Assembly: GCA_900554565.1 (NCBI GenBank)
Contig: USHX01000015.1
Location: forward strand, 1 to 35,176
Direction of reading: 5' to 3'
Source of the DNA: an uncultured Clostridium sp.
GTDB taxonomy: Bacteria > Bacillota > Clostridia > TANB77 > CAG-508
DNA length: 35,176 nucleotides
Below, piece after piece: positions 26,801-34,320 of this stretch (the stretch's first letter is position 1; each line of letters opens with the position of its first letter). The notes beneath the pieces were generated by a model. It was not told the DNA's origin. It ran no database searches and worked only from the letters and a program-made list of their open reading frames with translations. The position numbers and the translations under genes were made by a program.

Positions 26801-27221
26801 CTATGCTTATTCCATGTTGTTTAAACTCTCTTATTGCCCTTATGCTTAAATCTATATTTTCATCTGATTTTCCTAAAAATTTTAGTTTTTCTTTGTTGTT
26901 GCTTAATATAGAATAGATAAGCATGGCTTTTCCACATTTTGAGAGTTTTGCTTTTTTTCCTTGCCCTATTTCATTCATTACTCTGTATGCCATTCTGCTT
27001 AGAGTTACTACTTCTGCATTTAGTGTTGCTTTTGAGCTTAATTTGTCCATTAGCTTTTTTTCTGCTGTGAATGAAAATTGTTCTGGTGTTATTATATATA
27101 TTTTCTTTTCTTTTTCTATTTGTTTTGCCACTTCGGAAAAACAAAAGTCACTTTTTCCGCTCCCTGGCTTTCCATATATTAATCTTAGTCCCAATTTTGT
27201 TTTGTATGGTTGTTTTTCCAT
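23840..27221 (-). CDS. addB: ATP-dependent nuclease subunit AddB with apparent +1 frameshift at 24447-24449
   Basis: AddB works with AddA in processing double-strand breaks. The N-terminal Walker A is IYGKPGSGKSDF. A UvrD-like helicase fold follows (EQFSFTAEKKL; IDEFAGFTKQEY; GLNDGAFPSVNKDEGFF). The C-terminal nuclease domain has the first Fe-S Cys in CPFSYYLQYGLKL and the last three in CEYCSYKMVC. Frame 0 ends shortly after codon 925 (ATED-CGG-AAA), just before the PD-(D/E)xK motif. Skipping the C gives ATED-G-KYLRIIDYKSSAK and continues to 23840, totalling about 1126 aa, the family's usual size. Without the shift the catalytic Asp/Lys and three Fe-S cysteines are lost. No addA is adjacent; pgeF follows 11 bases later. 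The RBS AAAGGAG is close to the ATG. Confidence 0.93.
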
Positions 27222-27297
27222 ACTCTCCTTTCATATTTTTCTTCTTAAATTTTATACTAGATATATAAAAATAGCAAGCTTTATTTAAGTATGTAAA

Positions 27298-27325
27298 AAG
27301 CTTAAGGTTTTTCTTCCTTAAGCTT
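27298..27325 (-). terminator. Terminator after the 8-oxoguanine glycosylase gene
   Basis: AAGCTTAAGG (27298-27307) pairs with CCTTAAGCTT (27316-27325), followed on the minus strand by TTT. The stem overlaps the stop codon of the gene. Confidence 0.75.
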
Positions 27326-28185
27326 CTCTTCTCCAATAAAATAAATATTGTTGTGCCAAACCTGCCAAATTGCCAAACTTCTCATTTGCAATTTTTTCAA
27401 TTTGTTTTTTGCTTACTTTTGTTTCATCTGGATTTTTTATGTATAAATCATTCATAACCCTTCTTACCCAAACATCTATTGGAAAAACTTCAAATCTTTT
27501 TAGGTCTGAAAATAGTAAAATACAATCTGCAACTTTAGGTCCTACGCCTGATAGTGTTAACAGTTTTTCTCTTACTTCAAATGTATTTGGATTTTTTCTT
27601 AATTCTTGTAAATCTACCTTTTTTTCTATAATCATTTTGGTAGTTTCATACAGTCTTATGTCTCTAAATCCTAGTCCTAAACTTCTATAGTCCTCTACTG
27701 TAACATTTTCTAATTCTTTTGGAGTTGGAAATGTATAATATTTCTTTCCTTCAAATTCTAACTCTTTCCCGTATTTTTTTGAAAGTTTTTCTATTATTCC
27801 TTTTATTCTTGGAATATTATTGTTTGCTGAAATTATAAAAGATATTATTGTTTCCCATAAGTCTTGATTTAGTATTCGAATTCCTTTTCCATATTCTATA
27901 CTTGTTTTCATGTTTTCATCAATTTTTGAAAGCTCTTCTTTTATCTTTTTATAGTCTCTTTTTAAGTCAAAATATTCTTCTACAGTTTCTCCGAATGTCT
28001 TTTTTACATTTTCCTTTGAAGATTATAGCATTGTTTTCTTTTCTTACATTTAATATGTTTTCTCCAAAAATCCCAGTATAACTGCCATCATATTCTTGAT
28101 TCCATCTAAAACATTGCCCACATTCAAATATATCTTTTGGTTCAAATGAGTCTATGTTTTCAATTTTGTATTCTTGTGTTTTCAT
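27318..28185 (-). CDS. ogg: 8-oxoguanine DNA glycosylase (OGG/HhH-GPD) with apparent +1 frameshift at 27991-27993
   Basis: It excises 8-oxoguanine from DNA. The N-terminal OGG_N domain shows FECGQCFRWNQEYDGSYTG. The HhH-GPD domain shows IISANNNIPRIKGIIEKL, the hairpin LSGVGPKVADCIL with the catalytic Lys, and FPIDVWVRRVM with the catalytic Asp. Frame 0 stops soon after codon 65 (KKDI-CGG-AGA). Skipping the C gives KKDI-G-ETVEEYFDLK, joining the two domains into a 288-aa protein of normal length. TTAGGAG precedes ATG 28185, ten bases after the amidotransferase gene. The catalytic half has no RBS-associated start of its own at the break, so only the shifted product would be an enzyme. Confidence 0.9.
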
Positions 28186-28195
28186 AGTATTACTC

Positions 28196-28858
28196 CTAAT
28201 TAACTTTAATAACTTTTTTCATTTTGTTTATGGCACTTTCAAAAAACTTTATATCTTCCATCATCTCTGGATGCCATTGAACTCCTATGATATTCTCATT
28301 TTCTATTCCTTCTACAATTCCATCTTCACTAATAGCAATTGGTTTAAATCCTTCCGCTATTTTCTTTATTGCTTGGTGATGTAGTGAGTTCACAGGAATT
28401 TCTTCTTTTTGATAGCAGTCATATAATGTACTATCTTTTGCAATTTTTACGATATGCCTTTTATTGGTATCTAATTTATGATTTGGTATATCTTGATATA
28501 AACTTCCTCCAAAGCATACATTTATTGCTTGAGTCCCTCTACAAATTCCTAAAATTGGTTTGCTTTCGTTGTTAAATGCTTTAATTATAGCAAAATCAAA
28601 TTTGTCTAATTCAGCATTTTCTTCACCAATTTCTGTTATTGGTTTTTCATTGTAGTTTCTAGGATCTACATCTATCGAACTACCTGTTATTACTAGTCCA
28701 TCGCATTTTTTTACTGCTTTTTCTATTTCTGCTTCTGTCTTTATAGGATATAATTCTACATTCATTTTCTTTAGCATTTCCTCATATTTTTTGCCAATAG
28801 AATATTCTTCTGTTCCATCTTCTGCTTTTCCATATCTTTCTGTTATTGCTAGCAACAT
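28196..28858 (-). CDS. Class-I glutamine amidotransferase-like hydrolase (peptidase C26, PuuD type)
   Basis: A 220-aa cytoplasmic hydrolase of the gamma-glutamyl-GABA hydrolase type. Seen: GLVITGSSIDVDPRNYNE, the nucleophile Cys in PILGICRGTQAINV near residue 105, GSLYQDIPNHKLDTNKRHIV, SLHHQAIKKI, and the catalytic His in VQWHPEM. The substrate is probably a gamma-glutamyl amide or a gamma-glutamyl peptide. AAGGAG lies seven bases before ATG. It is the first gene after a strong promoter at 28928-28956 and is followed closely by the 8-oxoguanine glycosylase gene. Confidence 0.9.
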   Translation of the reverse strand: MLLAITERYGKAEDGTEEYSIGKKYEEMLKKMNVELYPIKTEAEIEKAVKKCDGLVITGSSIDVDPRNYNEKPITEIGEENAELDKFDFAIIKAFNNESKPILGICRGTQAINVCFGGSLYQDIPNHKLDTNKRHIVKIAKDSTLYDCYQKEEIPVNSLHHQAIKKIAEGFKPIAISEDGIVEGIENENIIGVQWHPEMMEDIKFFESAINKMKKVIKVN

Positions 28859-28927
28859 ATTTATTCTCCTTTTCTTTTGCTCTTACTATAGCTATTTAGA
28901 TATAGTTTTATAAACTTCATCTTTTTC

Positions 28928-28956
28928 ATTATACTATTTAGTCATCTTTATGTCAA
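28928..28956 (-). promoter_or_regulatory. Promoter of the amidotransferase-glycosylase unit (TTGACA-17-TATAAT)
   Basis: Minus strand TTGACA (28951-28956) and TATAAT (28928-28933), exact consensus with 17-base spacing, about 60 bases before the amidotransferase start. Confidence 0.8.
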
Positions 28957-28978
28957 TTATAAGAATATAGTCGTTTTT

Positions 28979-29018
28979 CATTACGAAAAAGTTACGTGAA
29001 CGTCAAAAATTCGTAATG
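28979..29018. repeat. Inverted repeat downstream of the YitT gene
   Basis: CATTACGAA (28979-28987) and TTCGTAATG (29010-29018) flank a loop holding ACGT twice. It ends ten bases before the YitT stop. It may be a weak terminator or a protein-binding site; no T run follows on the minus strand. Confidence 0.4.
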
Positions 29019-29028
29019 CTAAAACAAA

Positions 29029-29886
29029 TTAATCTTTAAACCCTTGTCCTAGTACTTCTCTAGAATTAGTTATTATTATGAAACTATTAGTATCGATTTT
29101 TCTAACCATTAATTTTATCCTTGCAATATCTTTTCTTGGTGCCACACACATTAATATTAATTTTTCTTTGTTAGTATACATTCCTTTCCCATATATGCCT
29201 GTTGTCCCTCTTTTTATCTCATTTTCAATAACCTTTGCAATTTCTTCACTTTTATCAGATATTATTAGCATCATTTTTGTAAAATAAATTCCTTCAAAAA
29301 GAATATCTATTATTTTTCCCATTAAGTATATTGCTATTGCTGAATATAGGCCTATTTCTATTTCTCTAAAAAATAGCATATTTAAGCAAATAATAACAAA
29401 ATCTATAATAAGTATTATATTACTTGTTCGTATTGTAGGGTTATACTTTTTTGCAATGTAACTGATTAGGTCGCTTCCACCTGTTGATGAATTTACTTTT
29501 AATAATACTGCTGTTCCTATTCCTATTATAATCCCACCATATACGCATGCTAAAAATCTATCATTTGTTAGTGGTTCTATTTTGTCTAAAATATCAATAA
29601 AAAATGATAGTGATATTGTTCCTATTATTGATTTTATAAAAAATGCTTTTCCTATTTTATATCCAGAAAATAAGAACAGTGGTATATTTATTACCATTAT
29701 TACAGTTCCCATTGGTATTTTTAATAAATAATATGTGATTGTTGCTATTCCCGCAATTCCACCTGATGATAATTGGTTTGGTAATAGGAATAGCGCTACC
29801 CCTACTGCCATTATAAAAGAACCAACTATTGTTCCTATTATTTCTATTAAAATCTTTTTAACACTTGTTTTTTCTATTTTTTTCAC
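29029..29886 (-). CDS. YitT family membrane protein
   Basis: A 285-aa protein: five or six hydrophobic segments in residues 1-195 (IGTIVGSFIMAVGVALFLLP; SSGGIAGIATITYYLLKIP; NSSTGGSDLISYIAKKYNP), then a soluble DUF2179-type C-terminal domain (MMLIISDKSEEIAKVIENEI; GTTGIYGKGMYTNKEKLI). The family is widespread in Bacillota with no settled function. The start is GTG at 29886 with AAAGGAG seven bases upstream. It is preceded by a terminator and followed by an inverted repeat, so it appears monocistronic. Confidence 0.9.
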   Translation of the reverse strand: MKKIEKTSVKKILIEIIGTIVGSFIMAVGVALFLLPNQLSSGGIAGIATITYYLLKIPMGTVIMVINIPLFLFSGYKIGKAFFIKSIIGTISLSFFIDILDKIEPLTNDRFLACVYGGIIIGIGTAVLLKVNSSTGGSDLISYIAKKYNPTIRTSNIILIIDFVIICLNMLFFREIEIGLYSAIAIYLMGKIIDILFEGIYFTKMMLIISDKSEEIAKVIENEIKRGTTGIYGKGMYTNKEKLILMCVAPRKDIARIKLMVRKIDTNSFIIITNSREVLGQGFKD

Positions 29887-29943
29887 TGTATTCTCCTTTT
29901 TTTATTGTTTGCTTTTTAGGAATTTTTATACAGTTTTAAGTTT

Positions 29944-29978
29944 AAAAAGCAAGCAAAGATTTTACTCTTTGCCTGCTT
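29944..29978 (-). terminator. Terminator overlapping the end of the charged unknown protein gene
   Basis: 29947-29959 pairs with 29966-29978 (AAGCAGGCAAAGA against TCTTTGCTTGCTT on the minus strand, one G-T wobble), followed by TTTTTAAA. The stop codon lies in the loop. Confidence 0.65.
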
Positions 29979-30399
29979 CTTCCTCTTCTTCGGCCTCAGC
30001 TCTTTCTAATTGCTCTTTTTTCATTTCTGCTTCTGCCTCTTGGGCAGCTTTTTTTCTCATTTCGTGTTCCTTTTGTTTTTTTAGTTGCTCCTTTTCAATT
30101 TTTTCTTTTTGTTCTTTTTGAGTTAAATTTATTATTTCTTCTACTGATTTATCAAAATACTTTTTAATAAATTCTTCATTGCCTTCTATAATCATATATG
30201 GTGTTTTACCATCTGCTAATACACCATCTTTATGTTTTCTGATTAGTTTTGCAACTACTACTTCATCAAATTTAACTCTTCCTTTTCTTAAAGCTTTGAA
30301 ATGTTGTTCAGAAATGAAATGTAGAATCTTTGGTTCATCACTAAATCCTACTCTTGGAAGAGCCTCACTCTTTCCTACTCCTAATGCTGTTACTTTCAT
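29962..30399 (-). CDS. Uncharacterised small protein with highly charged coiled-coil tail
   Basis: A 145-aa protein. Residues 1-90 look folded (MKVTALGVGKSEALPRVGF; PYMIIEGNEEFIKKYFDK). Residues 92-145 are almost wholly Lys, Glu, Gln and Ala, a coiled coil ending in an acidic tail. GAGGAGG lies about 12 bases upstream of ATG. No family is recognised and there is no membrane segment. It sits alone between a perfect palindrome (30451-30487) and its own terminator. Confidence 0.75.
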   Translation of the reverse strand: MKVTALGVGKSEALPRVGFSDEPKILHFISEQHFKALRKGRVKFDEVVVAKLIRKHKDGVLADGKTPYMIIEGNEEFIKKYFDKSVEEIINLTQKEQKEKIEKEQLKKQKEHEMRKKAAQEAEAEMKKEQLERAEAEEEEEAGKE

Positions 30400-30450
30400 G
30401 TTGTTGTTTGCCTCCTCTTATCTTTTGTAAATTTTGCTATAAACTAGCAA

Positions 30451-30487
30451 ATGCACTACATAGACCAAATTGGTCTATGTAGTGCAT
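30451..30487. repeat. Perfect 18-bp palindrome with a one-base centre
   Basis: ATGCACTACATAGACCAA (30451-30468), one base, then its exact complement to 30487. It lies between the radical SAM gene stop and the next gene start. The arms are unusually long and exact. It may end the radical SAM transcript or bind a regulator; the minus-strand flank has only TTTGC, not a long T run. Confidence 0.6.
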
Positions 30488-30510
30488 TATATCATCTTTT
30501 GATATTTATG

Positions 30511-31554
30511 TCAATCTACATATGTTTCAGTTATATCTATTTTAGATTTACCTTGTTTTATATTTTTGTCTTGTTTTAGTATTAAGTCCACATCATATGT
30601 ATCTTTTAGTTTTTGCACATTTTCTTTTTTGTGCCCTATTACATTATTGGCATCTATTGGGTTTACAGTTACTTGAACTTTTTTTACCTTTACATTTAAT
30701 TTTTTTATTTTGCCAACAATTGCATCATACCACATTCCTGATTCTACTAGTTGTCTAAAAGCTGGGTGATATGGACCTGCTATAACTTCGCTTTTTTCGT
30801 TTTGAGGATCTGATATTTCATCTGTACTTTGAAGTCCTATTCTTATTATATCTATTTTTTTGTCTGCAAAAATTCTTACAATTTCTTTACAGATTTCAAC
30901 TGCTTGTACTACTGAAAGTGGTTCATATATGCCTTGTTTGTATTCTTCTTCTAGTTTAGTATTTTTTACAACTAATACAGGGTATATTCTTATCATTTTC
31001 GGCTTTAATTTTACTAATGCTTTTGCTGTATTTATTTCGTCTATTCTTGTACTTTCTGGTAAACCTACCATCATTTGATGTCCTAATTTAAAACCATACC
31101 ATCTGATTAATTTTGATGCTTTTTTTACATCTTCAAATGTGTGTCCTCTATTTGCCCTTTTTAGGATATAATCATTTGCTGATTGTACACCTAATTCTAT
31201 TGTTTTTACTTTGTATTTTTTTAGTCTTTTTAGAATTTCTTTGTCTATACAATCTGGCCTTGTTGAAACTCTAATGCTTTCAACTTTTCCTGATTTTATA
31301 TATTCATATGCTATTTGTAATAATTCTTCTTGTCTTTCTGTTTCAATTGCGGTAAAACTTCCACCAAAAAAAGCTATCTCTATTTGTGCATTTTCATCTG
31401 TCATGCTTTTTAGGTAATCATCTATTATTTTTTTTGCTTTTTCTTTTGTCATATTTGTTTTTTGTCCACTTATAGATTTTTGATTACAAAATATACAGTC
31501 ATTTGGGCATCCTAGATGTGGTACAAATATCGGTATTATGTATTGTTTTTTCAT
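30511..31554 (-). CDS. Radical SAM protein (Elp3-related N-terminal domain, no acetyltransferase)
   Basis: A 347-aa radical SAM enzyme. The cluster motif is C16xxxC20xxC23 (PHLGCPNDCIFCNQ). Also visible: EIAFFGGSFTAIE (S-adenosylmethionine GGE-like motif), VRVSTRPDCID-type strand (here IRVSTRPDCID), IELGVQSANDYIL, and LGHQMMVGLPEST. It resembles the Elp3 and YhcC-type radical SAM core with its C-terminal helical extension, but lacks a GNAT domain, so the substrate is unknown; tRNA modification is a guess. AAGGAAGG precedes ATG 31554, which lies 17 bases after rnc ends: the two are co-transcribed. Confidence 0.88.
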   Translation of the reverse strand: MKKQYIIPIFVPHLGCPNDCIFCNQKSISGQKTNMTKEKAKKIIDDYLKSMTDENAQIEIAFFGGSFTAIETERQEELLQIAYEYIKSGKVESIRVSTRPDCIDKEILKRLKKYKVKTIELGVQSANDYILKRANRGHTFEDVKKASKLIRWYGFKLGHQMMVGLPESTRIDEINTAKALVKLKPKMIRIYPVLVVKNTKLEEEYKQGIYEPLSVVQAVEICKEIVRIFADKKIDIIRIGLQSTDEISDPQNEKSEVIAGPYHPAFRQLVESGMWYDAIVGKIKKLNVKVKKVQVTVNPIDANNVIGHKKENVQKLKDTYDVDLILKQDKNIKQGKSKIDITETYVD

Positions 31555-31571
31555 AGATTTACCTTCCTTTT

Positions 31572-32246
31572 CTATTTCAAATTTTCTAATGCCTTTTTTG
31601 CAGCCTTCATATGTGCTTCTTTTTTACTTTTTCCTTCTCCACTTGCTAGTACTTTTCCATTACATTTTACTTGTGCTTCAAAAGTTTTGTCATGGTCTGG
31701 TCCTGATTCTTTTGTAATTTCGTATTCTATTTTTACATCTCCATGTACTTGTAGTTTTTCTTGTAATACTGTTTTGTAGTCTTTATACCCTACATGTTTT
31801 GTTGCAATTTCTATTTCATCTTTTAGGTTTTCTATTATAAATTTCTCTGCTTCTTTTAATCCGCCATCTAAATATATTGCTGCTATCACTGCTTCTACAC
31901 TATCGGCTAATATTGCAGGTCTTTTATTTCCACCTGTTTTTATTTCTGATTTTCCTAAATATAAGAAATCACTAAAATTATGCAATTTTGCTACCTTATA
32001 TAAGCTTGCTTCACATACTACTGTTGCTCTAACTTTAGTCATTTCTCCTTCTCTTAGTTTTGGATATTTTCCATATATGTATTTGCTTGATATAAATTCT
32101 AATATACTGTCACCTAAAAATTCTAATTTTTCATTGCTACTTACATTGTTTTCATAGGCATATGATGTATGTCTTAATGCGTTTTCTAGTAGTTCTTTAT
32201 TTTTAAATGTATATCCTATACTTTTTTCTACTGCTTCAATACTCAT
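31572..32246 (-). CDS. rnc: Ribonuclease III
   Basis: A 224-aa double-strand-specific endoribonuclease for rRNA and mRNA processing. The signature KLEFLGDSILEF (residues 40-51) holds the active-site Glu and Asp, with a second acidic motif in ADSVEAVIAAIYLDGG. The C-terminal double-stranded RNA-binding domain shows YKTVLQEKLQVHGDVKIEY and SGEGKSKKEAHMKAAKKALE. AAAGGAGG lies six bases before ATG. The usual acpP/smc neighbours are absent; the radical SAM gene follows. The 174 bases upstream (32247-32420) hold nothing I can identify. Confidence 0.96.
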   Translation of the reverse strand: MSIEAVEKSIGYTFKNKELLENALRHTSYAYENNVSSNEKLEFLGDSILEFISSKYIYGKYPKLREGEMTKVRATVVCEASLYKVAKLHNFSDFLYLGKSEIKTGGNKRPAILADSVEAVIAAIYLDGGLKEAEKFIIENLKDEIEIATKHVGYKDYKTVLQEKLQVHGDVKIEYEITKESGPDHDKTFEAQVKCNGKVLASGEGKSKKEAHMKAAKKALENLK

Positions 32247-32420
32247 CTTTTTCCTCCTTTCTTAGTTTTAAATTTAATTATAAAGATTGTTACTTCACAT
32301 TCTTTCCTAATCTTCTATATTATATACTATTTTACAAAATTTGCAAGTCTATATTTTTTTGCTTATTTTTGACATTTTACTTTTACAATTTACTTCTCAT
32401 TTTTGAATATTCTTAAATTT

Positions 32421-32681
32421 TTATTTATCATTTTTTATTTCAATTATTTTTACAATTGTGTTATCTTCTATATTTTCCATTCTGCCTTCTATAAATACAA
32501 TATTATTTTTCTTTAAATTCTTATAACAATAATCTGCTATTTTATCATATCCTACTATTTTTATAATATTTTTTCTTTTGTCTTTCATATCGAATTGTAT
32601 TATTGAAGTATATTTACTATATATCATAAAATCAAATTTTATATCACTTACTATTTCTCCACTTAAAAAACATATATTCAT
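32421..32681 (-). CDS. Small SSB-like OB-fold protein beside the DGR
   Basis: An 86-aa protein whose whole length matches the single-strand-binding protein pattern: an opening strand MNICFLSGEIVSDIKF, TSIIQFDMKDKRKNIIKIVG, then YDKIADYCYKNLKKNNIVFI-EGRM and a closing strand VKIIEI. It lacks the acidic C-terminal tail that housekeeping SSB uses to recruit partners, and is about half the usual length. GGAG lies five bases before the ATG. It lies 160 bases downstream of the template repeat on the same strand, so it may be expressed with the retroelement. A link to DGR function is inferred only from position. Confidence 0.7.
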   Translation of the reverse strand: MNICFLSGEIVSDIKFDFMIYSKYTSIIQFDMKDKRKNIIKIVGYDKIADYCYKNLKKNNIVFIEGRMENIEDNTIVKIIEIKNDK

Positions 32682-32706
32682 TTTTTCTCCATTTTTTCTT
32701 CATAAA

Positions 32707-32992
32707 GCAAGTATATTCGCTTGCACTACTAATACCTGCTTTACTGATTCTTTTTTACCTTTTACGGAAGGAATAAATCTCTTTAATACTAATACTTTTA
32801 CTGTATATATTCCGTAAAATATATAATCTGAAATTGGTATTAGAGTGTGACACGGCTACCATTGTTGCTGTTGGTATTGTTCGGATTGTTGTTGTTGCGA
32901 TAGCTAGGTGAATTGGTGTTGTTATAGTTGCCACCACGATTAGCTCGATTGTTGGTGTTATAGGCCTTTCGATTTATCCCTATATTCTATAT
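32707..32992 (-). ncRNA. Probable DGR template RNA with structured 3' flank
   Basis: The RNA (minus strand) would run from the RT stop through the TR into a structured region. CTAATACC directly after the TR (32836-32843) can pair with GGTATTAG (32729-32736), enclosing TTTTACGGAA (32810-32819) paired with TTCCGTAAAA (32760-32769). A further hairpin GCAAG/CTTGC lies at 32707-32724. In known DGRs, RNA structure 3' of the template is needed to prime cDNA synthesis. The exact ends are not visible. Confidence 0.5.
32844..32966 (-). repeat. DGR template repeat (TR), 123 bp
   Basis: Aligns without gaps to 34434-34556 at a constant offset of 1590. It differs at 24 positions, 22 of them adenines on the coding strand of this repeat. 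In the target frame it reads as 17 AAC/AAT codons scattered among conserved Gly, Pro, Arg and Ser codons, the NNY design that lets adenine mutagenesis reach many residues without creating stop codons. The 21-base end next to position 32844 is identical in both repeats and acts as the likely IMH* segment. Confidence 0.95.
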
Positions 32993-34195
32993 TTATTCTA
33001 TATAAAATATTTTATTTAATAAGTTATAATTATTAGCATATTTTATATATCCTAAATGTCCTGCTAAATATTTTTTAGCTTGCTTACTTGTTAAGTTTCC
33101 TTTTTTTATTTCTTCTTTTAACTTTTTAACTTTTTTCTTTAGTTTTCTTTTTCCTTTATCTCTTAATTTCATTCTATATTCATTTATTTTATATCCACAA
33201 AAATTTACTCCTTGCTTATTTTTAAATATTTGTGTTTTTTGGTTTAGTTTTAATTCTAAGTTTTCTTTTAAGTATTTCTTTATTTTTTCTAATATTTCTT
33301 TTGCTTCTTTTTTAGTTTTTACTATTACTATAGAATCATCTAAATATCTACAATAGTACCTAACTTTTAGTTTGTGTTTTATATATTGATCTACTTCGTT
33401 TAAATATATATTTGCAAACATTTGTGATGTATAATTTCCAATTTCTAATCCTTTTTCTCTCTTGTTCGCATATAATATTTCTTTTATTAACCACATTAAT
33501 TCTTGGTCTTTTATGTTTTTTTCTAATATTTTTAAAAGTATTTTTTTATTTATATTGTCAAAATATTTTGATACATCCATTTTTAGTATATAGTATTCAT
33601 TCCATTTTGCTTTACAATGTTTCATTGTGTTTTTAACGTATATTGCTGCTTTGTGCATTCCACGATTTTTTAAGCATGCATATGATGTATTTATAAATTT
33701 CGGAACATAACATGGTTCTAAAAAGTTATCTACAACCCATCTATGTACTATTCTATCTAGATATCTAGATTTTTCTATTTTTCTTACTTTTGGTTCTGTA
33801 ACATAAAATTCTGTATATCCTCCATGTTTATATGTTTTATTTTTTAATTGTTCATATAACCACATTATATATTCTTCTTGTTTTAGATTAAATAATATTA
33901 TTTCTTTTCCTTGATATTCTTTTATTTTTTCTAATTCTTCTTTTTGTTTATCGAAGTAGTAAACTATGTAGCCATATCCTTTTTCTTGTATCATATCTGT
34001 ATATTTTTCCAATGATGCTATTGGAAATCCAACCTTGCATATTTCCGGTTTAAAACAACTTAATTGTAATCCTAAACTTTCATATAGTACTATTGCATCT
34101 TTACCTGTTGCAATATAAAAATTACCGCAATTACAAAGTACTATTTTCCCTTTATTTTTTTCTTGTAATAATTCCATCATTTTACCAAATCCCAT
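32993..34195 (-). CDS. DGR reverse transcriptase with N-terminal MutS-domain-I-like region
   Basis: The RT copies the template RNA into adenine-mutated cDNA for the variable repeat. Numbering below counts from a GTG at 34207. RT motifs: MDVSKYFDNIN (210-220), the DGR-specific IGNYTSQMFANIYLN (256-270; other RTs have QGxxxSP here) and catalytic YLDD (288-291). The basic C-terminal thumb has KKKVKKLKEEI. Residues about 20-90 resemble MutS domain I: CGNFYIATGKDAIVLYESLG and VGFPIASLEKYTDMIQEKGY parallel MutS GDFYELFxxDA and GIPxxxxxxYLxxL. MutS-like factors have been reported near other DGRs; here one seems fused. I prefer ATG 34195 (GGTGG upstream) over GTG 34207. The gene lies between VR and TR. 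Confidence 0.95.
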   Translation of the reverse strand: MGFGKMMELLQEKNKGKIVLCNCGNFYIATGKDAIVLYESLGLQLSCFKPEICKVGFPIASLEKYTDMIQEKGYGYIVYYFDKQKEELEKIKEYQGKEIILFNLKQEEYIMWLYEQLKNKTYKHGGYTEFYVTEPKVRKIEKSRYLDRIVHRWVVDNFLEPCYVPKFINTSYACLKNRGMHKAAIYVKNTMKHCKAKWNEYYILKMDVSKYFDNINKKILLKILEKNIKDQELMWLIKEILYANKREKGLEIGNYTSQMFANIYLNEVDQYIKHKLKVRYYCRYLDDSIVIVKTKKEAKEILEKIKKYLKENLELKLNQKTQIFKNKQGVNFCGYKINEYRMKLRDKGKRKLKKKVKKLKEEIKKGNLTSKQAKKYLAGHLGYIKYANNYNLLNKIFYIE

Positions 34196-34223
34196 GTTTT
34201 CCACCACTTTCTATTGATTTTTC

Positions 34224-34320
34224 GGCGTTTTTTCACAAAAAAAACGCCACGTTAGTGGCGCCACGTTAGTGGAAATTTTTTATACCACCCAATTAAAATT
34301 GGAAGGTATAAAAAATTTCC
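34224..34320. repeat. Cluster of hairpins and tandem repeats between target gene and RT
   Basis: Three elements in order. A 10-bp stem GGCGTTTTTT (34224-34233) pairs with AAAAAACGCC (34239-34248). A 14-bp unit CGCCACGTTAGTGG occurs twice in tandem (34245-34258, 34259-34272), each a small hairpin. A long cruciform follows: GGAAATTTTTTATACC (34271-34286) pairs with its complement at 34305-34320, with inner CCAATT/AATTGG. A further ATTAACG/CGTTAAT pair lies at 34323-34346. DGRs often carry hairpins downstream of the VR that aid homing; these could also terminate target transcription. Confidence 0.6.

Noticed and set aside
32755..32937. 60-residue open frame across the template repeat
   Set aside because: It is out of frame with the target and is explained by the stop-poor repeat itself; no RBS and no recognisable protein.
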